Assembly: GCA_963748205.1 (NCBI GenBank)
Contig: CAVVIB010000019.1
Location: forward strand, 62,001 to 126,000
Direction: 5' to 3'
DNA from: JAIBJN01 sp963748205
GTDB lineage: Bacteria; Actinomycetota; Thermoleophilia; Gaiellales; Gaiellaceae
Length of the DNA: 64,000 nucleotides
Shown: positions 9,022 through 16,240 of the stretch, one piece after another
How positions within the stretch are numbered: position 1 is the stretch's first letter
How the letters are laid out: each line of letters opens with the position of its first letter
Translations under genes and position numbers: made by a program
The notes under the pieces: model-generated
Databases searched by the model: none
The model's input: the letters and a program-made list of their open reading frames with translations, nothing else
Told to the model about the DNA's origin: nothing

Positions 9022-10124
9022 TCGTCGCCGAGCAACGGGCGCTGGACGAGATCCGCGAGAAGGTGGAGGCGAACGAGCGCCTTTCCCTCGAGGACGGCCT
9101 GACGCTGATGGAGTCCGACGACCTCCTCCAGCTCGGCGAGCTCGCCGACACCGCGCGCCGTGTGCGCGGCGGCACCGACGAGGTCTTCTTCATCCAGAAC
9201 CTCTATTTGAACCAGACGAACGTGTGCCGCGTGAAGTGCAAGTTCTGCGCCTTCGCCGTCACGCAGAAGCAGTCCGGCGCGTATACGACCACGCCGGAGG
9301 AGCTCGTCGAGGACGCGCTGCGCCAGCGCGAGCTGACCGGGTTCACCGAGATCCACATGGTCAACGGCGAGAACCCGCACGTCGGCTTCGACTTCTACGT
9401 GGACACGATCCGCTCGCTGCACGAGGCGATGCCCGACGTGCACCTGAAGTGCTACACGGCGAGCGAGATCCACCACATGACGACGCTTTCGGGCCTCTCG
9501 CACGAGCAGGTGCTCGTCGAGCTGAAGGCGGCGGGGCTCGGGTCGCTTCCCGGCGGCGGCGCCGAGGTCTTCGCCGACCGGGTGCGCCGCCTGATCGCTC
9601 CCGGCAAGGAGCATCCGGATCTCTGGTTCCACACGCACCGCACCGCGCACGGGCTCGGGATCCCGACGCACTGCACGATGCTCTACGGCCACGTGGAGAC
9701 CTACGAGGAGCGCGTCGACCACCTGCTCCGCCTGCGCGACCTTCAGGACGAGACCGGCGGCTTCCTCGCCTTCATCCCGCTCGCGTTCCACCCGGAGAAC
9801 ACCGTCTTCGAGCGGCGCGGCTGGACGCACACGGCCGGCTCGGACGACCTCAAGATGATCGCGGTCTCGCGGCTCCTGCTCGACAACGTCCCGAACGTGA
9901 AGGCCTACTGGATCATGATGGGCATGCCGCTCGCGGCCGTCGCGCTCCACTTCGGCGCGAACGACGTCCAGGGCACGGTCGTGCGCGAGGAGATCTTCCA
10001 CGCCGCCGGGGCGACGACGGAGACCGAGCAGAAGATCGAGGAGCTCGTCCGCTTCGTCCAGGAGGCGGGCCGCGTCCCCGTGCAGCGCGACACCCTCTAC
10101 AACGAGCTGCGGCGGTGGGAATGA
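9018..10124 (+). CDS. mqnE: Aminofutalosine synthase (radical SAM)
   Basis: Joins the MqnA product to SAM-derived adenosine, giving aminodeoxyfutalosine. 368 residues. The radical-SAM cluster motif is CRVKCKFCAF (CX3CX2C), preceded by FFIQNLYLNQTNVC. EIHMVNGENPHV, GLGSLPGGGAEVFADRVR and YGHVETYEERVDHLLRLR are MqnE/MqnC family blocks; E-N-P in place of the MqnC QGGHHP points to MqnE. The ATG overlaps the prenyl synthase stop, and the stop overlaps the next ATG. Confidence 0.94.
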   Translation: MIVAEQRALDEIREKVEANERLSLEDGLTLMESDDLLQLGELADTARRVRGGTDEVFFIQNLYLNQTNVCRVKCKFCAFAVTQKQSGAYTTTPEELVEDALRQRELTGFTEIHMVNGENPHVGFDFYVDTIRSLHEAMPDVHLKCYTASEIHHMTTLSGLSHEQVLVELKAAGLGSLPGGGAEVFADRVRRLIAPGKEHPDLWFHTHRTAHGLGIPTHCTMLYGHVETYEERVDHLLRLRDLQDETGGFLAFIPLAFHPENTVFERRGWTHTAGSDDLKMIAVSRLLLDNVPNVKAYWIMMGMPLAAVALHFGANDVQGTVVREEIFHAAGATTETEQKIEELVRFVQEAGRVPVQRDTLYNELRRWE

Positions 10125-10573
10125 CCACGGAGCACGAGAGCCGGGCTCGGGCCGACGTGACGCTGAGCCAGACCATTCCGGCGCTCCCCGTCCGCAACGC
10201 CGAGGCCGCGGTGGCCTTCTACCACGACCGCCTCGGCTTCGACGTGCTCCACCACGACGGCGGCTTCGCCGTCCTTGCGCGCGGCGACGCGGTGCTGCAC
10301 CTGTGGGAGGCGGGCGACGAGAGCTGGCGCGGTGTCGATCTCGGCGAGCGCCCCGTGCGCTCGGGCGCCGAGTCCTTCATCGCCGGCACGGCGAGCTGCC
10401 GGATCGTCGTCTCCGACGTCGACGAGCTCTTCGCCGAGCTCGCCGCCCAGGACGTCCTCCATCCGGTCTCCGCGGGCGGTCCTGACGACACCGACTTCGG
10501 CAGCCGCGAGTTCGCCGCGCTCGACCTCGACGGGAACCTGCTCACGTTCTTCCTCTGGAGGTCGGAGGCTTGA
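10121..10573 (+). CDS. VOC-superfamily (glyoxalase/bleomycin-resistance-like) protein
   Basis: 150 residues with the vicinal-oxygen-chelate fold: IPALPVRNAEAAVAFYHDRLGFDV, given as IPALPVRNAEAAVAFYHDRL then GFDVLHHDGGFAVL, is the usual first beta-alpha-beta unit, and REFAALDLDGNLLTFF the usual C-terminal strand with its acidic ligand. The pattern is closest to bleomycin-resistance-like binding proteins, which sequester a ligand rather than catalyse. It overlaps mqnE by 4 bases and is probably co-expressed with it; a role in menaquinone synthesis is not established. Substrate unknown. Confidence 0.8.
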   Translation: MTTEHESRARADVTLSQTIPALPVRNAEAAVAFYHDRLGFDVLHHDGGFAVLARGDAVLHLWEAGDESWRGVDLGERPVRSGAESFIAGTASCRIVVSDVDELFAELAAQDVLHPVSAGGPDDTDFGSREFAALDLDGNLLTFFLWRSEA

Positions 10574-10706
10574 CCCACATCCGTCACGTTCGGTCACGCA
10601 TCGGTGCGGCGCCCGGCGGTAGGCTGGAAGCGAGCAGGGGGCGGGTCGGGACCCGAAGTTACTCGCGTCTATCTGACCTCCCCAGGCGCAACCGGGAGCC
10701 CAGCAG
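10574..10706 (+). promoter_or_regulatory. 133-bp leader/promoter region of mqnA-mqnC
   Basis: The only sizeable gap in the menaquinone cluster. A TAGGCT box is at 10620-10625, leaving an untranslated leader of about 75 bases. The leader holds a small inverted repeat, CGGGTC-GG-GACCCG at 10642-10655, and a GGGAG ribosome site at 10694-10698 eight bases before the ATG. Unlike most unit-starting genes here, this one would not be leaderless. No protein-coding pattern is visible. Confidence 0.4.
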
Positions 10707-11471
10707 ATGATCCGACTCGGCCGCATCAGCTACGTCAACATGGCGCCGGTCTTCCACCGGCTCGAGGTCGACGTCGATGAGGTCCCCGGCGTCCCGACCG
10801 AGCTGAACGAGCGGCTGCTCGCCGGCGAGATCGACATCGCGCCGATCTCCTCGATCGAGTACGCGCGCAACGCCGACCGCCTCCGCATCCTCCCCCGGCT
10901 CTGCGTCTCCTCCGAGGGCGCGGTCGACTCGATCCAGCTCGTCTCGAAGGTGCCGCTCGAGCACGTCGACTCCGTCGCGGTGACGCCCGAGAGCGCCACC
11001 TCGGTCGTGCTGACGAGGATCATGCTCCCGGAGGCGGTGCTCGTCCCGCTCGGCAAGAAGGCCGACGCGAAGCTGCTGATCGGCGACGCCGCGCTCCGCA
11101 GCGCGTTCGAGGATCCGACGCCGCACCACGATCTCGGCCGTCTCTGGCTCGAGCGCACAGGGCTCCCGATGGTCTTCGCCGTCTGGGCCTGTCCCGAGCC
11201 GGCGCCGCCGGGGGTGCTGCTGCTCGAGGAGGCGCTCGTCTCCTCCGTGCGCCACGCCCGGGCCGAGCCCGAGCGCCTCGCCTTCGAGGCGAGCGAGCGC
11301 TACGGCTACCCGGCCGGCTTCCTCGCCCGCTACTTCGAGAAGCTCCGCTACAGCTTCGGGCCGCGGGAGCGCGCCGGGCTGATCACGTTCTTCGAGCTCG
11401 CGCGCGACGTCGGCGAGCTCGACCGCGTCCCCGAGCTGCGCTTCGTCGCGCCCGAGACGGTCTCCGCATGA
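10707..11471 (+). CDS. mqnA: Chorismate dehydratase
   Basis: Converts chorismate to 3-enolpyruvylbenzoate, the first step of the futalosine route to menaquinone. 254 residues, family-typical. The fold resembles periplasmic binding proteins, but no signal peptide is present and the enzyme acts in the cytosol. RLGRISYVNMAPVFHRLE, ELNERLLAGEIDIAPISSIEYA (quoted as two blocks LNERLLAGEID and IAPISSIEYA) and LGDLW-like HDLGRLWLERTGLPMVFAVW match MqnA. Overlaps mqnC by 4 bases. Assignment is strengthened by the adjacent mqnC and by mqnE. Confidence 0.93.
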   Translation: MIRLGRISYVNMAPVFHRLEVDVDEVPGVPTELNERLLAGEIDIAPISSIEYARNADRLRILPRLCVSSEGAVDSIQLVSKVPLEHVDSVAVTPESATSVVLTRIMLPEAVLVPLGKKADAKLLIGDAALRSAFEDPTPHHDLGRLWLERTGLPMVFAVWACPEPAPPGVLLLEEALVSSVRHARAEPERLAFEASERYGYPAGFLARYFEKLRYSFGPRERAGLITFFELARDVGELDRVPELRFVAPETVSA

Positions 11472-12589
11472 CCGGCAACGGAAACGGCAACGGGCGGGCG
11501 AACGGGAACGGCGCCGTCACGGAGGTTCTCGACCGCGTGCTCGGCGGGGAGCGGCTCGGCGACGAGGACGCGCTCGTCCTCCTCCGCAGCCGCGACCTCG
11601 TCGGCGTCGGTCGTGCGGCCGACGAGCTGCGCAACCGCAAGGTCGACCCGCGGCGCGTGACGTTCATCATCGACCGGAACATCAACTACACGAACATCTG
11701 CCATACGGACTGCGACTTCTGCGCCTTCTACCGCCGTCCGGGCGACCGCCGCGAGGGCTACCTCCTGCCGAAGCCCGTCATCTTCAAGAAGATCGAGGAG
11801 ACGTTGGCGATCGGCGGCACGGCGCTCCTCATGCAGGGCGGCCACCACCCCGATCTCGGCATCGAGTTCTACGAAGACCTCTTCCGGTCGATCAAGGAGC
11901 GCTACCGCATCCACCTGCACGTGCTGTCGCCGCCCGAGATCCAACACATCGCGCGCCGGTCGAAGCTCACCATCCCCGAGACCCTGACGCGGCTGCGCGA
12001 CGCCGGGCTCGACTCGGTCCCGGGCGGAGGCGCGGAAATCCTCGTCGACCGCGTCCGCGACATCATCGCGCCGAAGAAGACCAAGTCGGCGGACTGGCTC
12101 GGCGTCATGCGCGAGGCTCACCGCCTCGGCGTCTCCTCCACGGCGACGATGATGTACGGCCACGTCGAGACGCTCGAGGAGCGCGTCGAGCACATGCGCC
12201 GGATCCGGGAGCTCCAGGACGAGACGCGCGGCTTCCGCGCCTTCATCTCCTGGACGTTCCAGCCCGACGGCACGCGCCTGGCCGACAAGGTGAGCCACTT
12301 CCCGACCTCGTTCGACTACCTGCTGACGCAGGCGGTCAGCCGCATCTACCTCGACAACGTCGACCACATCCAGTCGAGCTGGGTGACGCAGGGCATGAAG
12401 GTCGGCCAGGTCGCCCTCGGCTTCGGTGCCGACGACATGGGCTCCGTGATGATCGAGGAGAACGTCGTCTCGGCCGCCGGGACGACGCACCGGGCGAGCA
12501 CGGACGACTTCGTGCGGGCGATCCGGGCCACCGGGAAGGTCCCCGTCCAGCGCGACACGCTCTACCGCGAAGTCAAGGTCTGGAACTAG
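11468..12589 (+). CDS. mqnC: Dehypoxanthine futalosine cyclase (radical SAM)
   Basis: Radical SAM enzyme that cyclises dehypoxanthine futalosine. 373 residues. A low-complexity Gly/Asn stretch (TGNGNGNGRANGNGAV) precedes the conserved part. The cluster motif is CHTDCDFCAF (CX3CX2C) after DRNINYTNI. LLMQGGHHPDLGIEFYEDLF, SVPGGGAEILVDRVR and MMYGHVETLEERVEHMRRIR are characteristic. Last gene of the menaquinone cluster. The hydrolase and later steps (mqnB, mqnD) and the UbiA-type prenyltransferase are not in this window. Confidence 0.95.
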   Translation: MTGNGNGNGRANGNGAVTEVLDRVLGGERLGDEDALVLLRSRDLVGVGRAADELRNRKVDPRRVTFIIDRNINYTNICHTDCDFCAFYRRPGDRREGYLLPKPVIFKKIEETLAIGGTALLMQGGHHPDLGIEFYEDLFRSIKERYRIHLHVLSPPEIQHIARRSKLTIPETLTRLRDAGLDSVPGGGAEILVDRVRDIIAPKKTKSADWLGVMREAHRLGVSSTATMMYGHVETLEERVEHMRRIRELQDETRGFRAFISWTFQPDGTRLADKVSHFPTSFDYLLTQAVSRIYLDNVDHIQSSWVTQGMKVGQVALGFGADDMGSVMIEENVVSAAGTTHRASTDDFVRAIRATGKVPVQRDTLYREVKVWN

Positions 12590-12598
12590 CCGAGCCGC

Positions 12599-12612
12599 CG
12601 GGACCGGTCCCG
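12599..12612 (+). terminator. Palindrome after mqnC, possible terminator
   Basis: CGGGACCGGTCCCG is a perfect 14-bp palindrome that can fold as a 5-bp stem with a CCGG loop, 9 bases after the mqnC stop. There is no T-run, which is common for terminators in GC-rich Actinobacteria. Downstream, TTGTCA at 12622-12627 looks like a -35 box for the next gene, but no good -10 follows. Confidence 0.35.
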
Positions 12613-12659
12613 GTCCGCCGCTTGTCATCGTCTGGCAAGTGTGATTTGGTGCGTGTGGG

Positions 12660-14376
12660 GTGTTGAAGAGGGGTCTTCTCCCTGTCGCGCTTGCGGCGCT
12701 GCTGGCGTCCCCGTCGATCGCGGGGTCTGCTACCCCCTTGCTTCCGAACGTCAATTACGAGCGCCAGAACGCGATCGTCGGCGGCCGGGTGGTCACCCTT
12801 CACATCGTGCGCACGCCTCGGCACGGCGGCCTCTATCAGCTCCGGCCGATGATCTCGGCCGGGACCGTCCTCGGCAAGCAGACGATCCCGTCGATGCAGG
12901 CCGCGGTCGCCCGCCAGGCGACGACGGTCGGCGTGAACGGTGACTTCTTCAGCACGGCGTCCGGCCGCCCGAGCGGGATGTTCCTTCGCGACGGCGTGCT
13001 TTTCACGCCGCCGATCTTCGAACGCTCGGCCCTCGGGATCGCGTTCGACGGCCGGCTGCTCGTCGACCGCTGGCGCATGCTCGGCTCCTGGAAGCCGGGC
13101 TCGTACCCCGCGCATCCGCTGAAGACCGTGAACAGGCCGCTCCTCGAGTCGCCGGGAGTGGCGCTCTACACGCGCACGCTCGGCGGCAGAACGCCGAGAG
13201 TCCCCGGGTCGGTCGAGGTGGTGCTCGGCGGGTTCCCGCCGGCCGTCCTCAACGGGACGCTGACCGGGCGGGTCACCGCTGTCCGCCGCCACGGCGGAAC
13301 GCTCATCCCGGCGCGCGGCGCGGTCATTCAGACGCGCGGGTTCTGGCGAGGCCGGCTCCTCACCGAGGCGCCCGTCGGAACCCAGATCACGCGTGCAGCT
13401 CCGCATCCCCGGGTTCCCCAACGACGCGGCTGACGGGGTCGGAGGCGGCCCGGTCCTCGTGCGCAACGGCAACCCCGTGTGGCGGGCGGGCGAGGGGTTC
13501 ACCCTCTCGCACCTCAACGGCCTCCATCCCCGCACCGCCGTCGGCCAGCTCGCTGATGGGCGCATCATGTTCGTGGTCGCCGACGGAAGAAGCTCGGTTT
13601 CCCGCGGCCTGACCAACTGGGAGCTGGCGCAGCAGATGGCCCGCCTCGGCGCCGTCAGCGCGATGAGCCTGGACGGCGGCGGCTCGTCGACCCTCTCGTT
13701 CAACGGCCGCGTGCTGAACAGGCCCTCGGGCGGCGTACGCCCGGTGGCCGGCGGGCTCTTCCTCTTCTACCACGGGATCTACGCCCCCAAGGCCTCGCGC
13801 GAGCTGATCACGCCGAACGGCGATGCGGTCAGCGAGCGGACGACCCTGTCGGCGAAGGTGGTCCGCCCGTCGGTCCTCGACCTCAAGCTCCTGCGCCCGA
13901 ACGGAACCGTGGCGTGGCGCGCCCGCCGTGGGTCGCTGCCCGGGACGTTCCGCAAGGTGGTCGGCTCCTCCGTCATGCCGGACGGGGTCTGGCGCTGGGT
14001 CGTGCAGGCGACCGAGAACGAGAGCGGGCGCGTGAGCACGATGACGCGCGCCTTCAAGGTGAACCGCACGCTGGGCCACCTGCGGCTCTCCCGCGAGCGG
14101 CTCACGGTCGTCCCGCGGCGAACGACGCGGGTCTTCGTCTCGGCCGTGCTCAAGCGGCAGGCCACGGTGGGGGTCGCCGTGCTCACCCGCTCGGGCTCGG
14201 TGCGCAAGGTCCTCTACCAGGGCGCCCGCGGCCGCGGCAAGCACGTGTGGAGCTGGGACGGCCGGCGGACGGCCGGCGTTCTTGTTCCGGGCGGCACCTA
14301 CGTCATCCGCATCCGGGCGACGAACACCTTCGGAACCCTCACGCTCACCGACACCATTCGCGTCGTCCGCGGCTAG
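12660..14376 (+). CDS. Secreted phosphodiester glycosidase (NAGPA/DUF2233) with FlgD-like tail (apparent frameshift)
   Basis: Exported protein of about 571 residues. A signal peptide (LKRGLLPVALAALLASPSIA) opens it. The phosphodiester glycosidase domain spans ~30-390: VGVNGDFFSTASGRPSGMF, GGPVLVRNG and the hallmark MSLDGGGSSTL. This family uncaps GlcNAc-1-phosphate esters or cleaves related sugar phosphodiesters; the substrate here is unknown. The C-terminus ends in an FlgD-type Ig fold (VWSWDGRRTAGVLVPGGTY). The frame shifts by one base near 13387-13393, joining GTQIT to VQLRIPGFPNDAADG. A palindrome before it and a hairpin after it suggest a single-gene unit. Confidence 0.85.
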
Positions 14377-14382
14377 GGGGAA

Positions 14383-14395
14383 CGGGGAGGCCCCG
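14383..14395 (+). terminator. Hairpin after the glycosidase gene
   Basis: CGGGG-AGG-CCCCG, a 5-bp GC stem with a 3-base loop, 6 bases after the stop codon. No T-run. It separates this gene from the dedA promoter. Confidence 0.4.
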
Positions 14396-14408
14396 GTGGG
14401 GCGCTGGC

Positions 14409-14414
14409 TAGACT
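14409..14414 (+). promoter_or_regulatory. -10 box TAGACT, leaderless promoter of the DedA gene
   Basis: TAGACT then 6 bases then GTG at 14421. No Shine-Dalgarno sequence. Supports the GTG start. Confidence 0.65.
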
Positions 14415-14420
14415 CGGCTG

Positions 14421-15107
14421 GTGCACGAGATCACCGAGGCCGTCACCAGCGTCATCGGGGACTACGGCCTCTACGCCGTCTTCCTCCTCATGTTCATCGA
14501 CGCCGTCTTCCCGGCGGCGAGCGAGCTCGTCATGGTCTATGCCGGCGCGGTCGCGGCGGGAGCCTTCCCCGGCTCGAGCGTCACGCTCTTCGGTGCGGAG
14601 ATCGAATCCACGGGCTGGGCGTACGTGGCGATGGCGATGGCGGGGACGATCGGCTACACGCTCGGGTCGATCGCCGGATGGGCGATCGGGCTCTACGGCG
14701 GGAGGCCGTACCTCGAGCGCCACGGCCGCTGGCTGCACATCACGCCCGCCAAGCTCGACAAGGCGGATGCGTGGTTCGTGCGCTACGGGGACGCCGCGGT
14801 CTTCATCTCGCGCATGCTCCCCGTGGTCCGGTCGTTCATCTCGATTCCGGCCGGTGTGGCCGAGATGCCGGTCGTCCGCTACACCGTCCTCACCTTCCTC
14901 GGCACGATCCCCTGGTGCTTCGGCCTCGCCGGGATCGGCCTCGCGCTCGGTAGCCAGTGGGAGGAGTTCCACGACAGCTTCCGCTACGCCGACTACGCGA
15001 TCATCGCCCTCGTCGTCGCCGGCGTGGCCGCGATCGCCTTCCGCGCCTACCGGAAGAGGGCCCGGAAGCGTGAGTTGGAGCGGTCTGCCGAGGGAGTCGG
15101 CCGGTAG
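14421..15107 (+). CDS. DedA-family (SNARE-associated/VTT) membrane protein
   Basis: Polytopic inner-membrane protein, 228 residues. The DedA/VTT signature is visible: EGPGLPLP-like region replaced here by FIDAVFPAASELVMVYAGA, then GDYxG-like IGYTLGSIAGWAIGLYGGRPYLERHG, the conserved F/Y-x-R-x(3)-P/G block VFISRMLPVVRSFISIPAG, and MPVVRYTVLTFLGTIPWC. Recent work on the family implicates DedA proteins in flipping undecaprenyl phosphate or phosphatidylethanolamine; which applies here is unknown. It precedes sugar-nucleotide genes, consistent with a lipid-carrier role. The stop overlaps the next promoter box. Confidence 0.88.
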   Translation: MHEITEAVTSVIGDYGLYAVFLLMFIDAVFPAASELVMVYAGAVAAGAFPGSSVTLFGAEIESTGWAYVAMAMAGTIGYTLGSIAGWAIGLYGGRPYLERHGRWLHITPAKLDKADAWFVRYGDAAVFISRMLPVVRSFISIPAGVAEMPVVRYTVLTFLGTIPWCFGLAGIGLALGSQWEEFHDSFRYADYAIIALVVAGVAAIAFRAYRKRARKRELERSAEGVGR

Positions 15108-15110
15108 ACT
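15105..15110 (+). promoter_or_regulatory. -10 box TAGACT upstream of the aminotransferase
   Basis: TAGACT overlaps the dedA stop codon. Nine bases downstream is a GTG (15120) that opens a nine-codon mini-ORF, not the aminotransferase itself. Confidence 0.55.
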
Positions 15111-15119
15111 GGCCCGCCA

Positions 15120-15149
15120 GTGAGGATCCCTTCCCCCGTGGCCTCATGA
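15120..15149 (+). other. Putative leaderless mini-ORF (VRIPSPVAS) coupled to the aminotransferase
   Basis: GTG at the position expected for a leaderless start opens nine codons ending in a TGA that overlaps the aminotransferase ATG as ATGA. Reading it would bring ribosomes to a start that has no Shine-Dalgarno sequence. It may be a real coupling device or chance; the peptide itself shows no pattern. Confidence 0.35.
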
Positions 15150-16240
15150 CCATTCCGCACGTCGACGTCAAGGCGCAGTACGCGCCGCTCATCGAAGAGT
15201 TGAAGGACCGCCTCGGGGCGGTCGTCGACTCCGGCCGGTTCATCCTCGGCCCGGAGGTCCGCGCCTTCGAGCAGGAGGTCGCCGCGTACCTCGGCGTCCA
15301 GGACGCCGTCGGCGTGGCCAACGGCACCGACGCGCTCGTGCTCGTCCTCGACGCGCTCGGGGTCGGCCCCGGGGACGAGGTGATCTGCCCCTCGTTCACC
15401 TTCTTCGCCACCGCCGAGGCCGTATCCCGCAGGGGCGCGACACCCGTTTTCTCCGACATCGACGCGACAACCCTGAACCTCGACCCAGCCGACGTCGCCG
15501 ACCGGGTCACGGAGCGTACGAAGGCGATCCTCGCCGTGCACCTCTTCGGACGCCCGGCGGCGCTCGGAGAGCTGCCCGACGGCATCCCGGTCGTCGAAGA
15601 CGCCGCGCAGGCCTTCGGCGCCGAGCTCGATGGCGCGCGCGCCGGCTCCGTCGGGGTCGCCGCGACCTTCAGCTTCTTCCCGACCAAGAACCTCTTCGGC
15701 CTCGGAGACGGCGGCCTCGTCGCCTCGCGCGATGCGGAGGTCGCCGACCGCGTGCGCGTCCTCCGCTTCCACGGCTCGCGGGACAAGGAGCGCTTCGAGG
15801 CGATCGGCTACAACTCGCGCCTCGACGAGATCCAGGCGGCTGCGCTGCGCCTCTTCCTCGGCCATGTCGACCGTTGGAACGCCGAGCGGCGCGAAGCGGT
15901 CGCCCGCTACGCCGAGCTCGGGCTCGGCGACCTCGTGGAGCTGCCCGAGGACGAGCCGGGCCACGTGTACCACATGTACGTCGTGCGCTCGCCCGAGCGC
16001 GACCGGATCGCGTCCGCGCTCCGCGACGCGGGCATCGGCTGCGCGACGTACTACACGACGCCGCTCCATCTCCAGCCGGTCTACGCGGACATCGGCGGCG
16101 GCCCGGGGAGCCTGCCGGAGACCGAGCGCGCCGCGCGCGAGACGATCGCGCTCCCGCTCTGGGCAGGGATCACGGAGGCGCAGCAGGAGCAGGTCGTGGC
16201 GACGATTCGCTCGGCGGTCGGCGTGGGGGCGAACGCGTGA
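15146..16240 (+). CDS. DegT/DnrJ/EryC1/StrS-family sugar aminotransferase
   Basis: PLP-dependent transamination of a keto-sugar nucleotide. 364 residues, full length. VDVKAQYAPLIEELKDRL is the family N-terminus; GVANGTDALVLVLDALG and EDAAQAFGAELDG hold PLP contacts; the Schiff-base lysine is in FSFFPTKNLFGLGDGG. The next gene is a membrane 4,6-dehydratase, so the pair probably makes a UDP-4-amino-4,6-dideoxy sugar, as PglF/PglE do for bacillosamine. Exact sugar not deducible. Ends overlapping the dehydratase start (GTGA). Confidence 0.92.
   Translation: MTIPHVDVKAQYAPLIEELKDRLGAVVDSGRFILGPEVRAFEQEVAAYLGVQDAVGVANGTDALVLVLDALGVGPGDEVICPSFTFFATAEAVSRRGATPVFSDIDATTLNLDPADVADRVTERTKAILAVHLFGRPAALGELPDGIPVVEDAAQAFGAELDGARAGSVGVAATFSFFPTKNLFGLGDGGLVASRDAEVADRVRVLRFHGSRDKERFEAIGYNSRLDEIQAAALRLFLGHVDRWNAERREAVARYAELGLGDLVELPEDEPGHVYHMYVVRSPERDRIASALRDAGIGCATYYTTPLHLQPVYADIGGGPGSLPETERAARETIALPLWAGITEAQQEQVVATIRSAVGVGANA

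Noticed and set aside
15120..15149. VRIPSPVAS as an N-terminal extension of the aminotransferase
   Set aside because: It ends in a stop and is in another frame; the protein from ATG 15146 already starts like its family.
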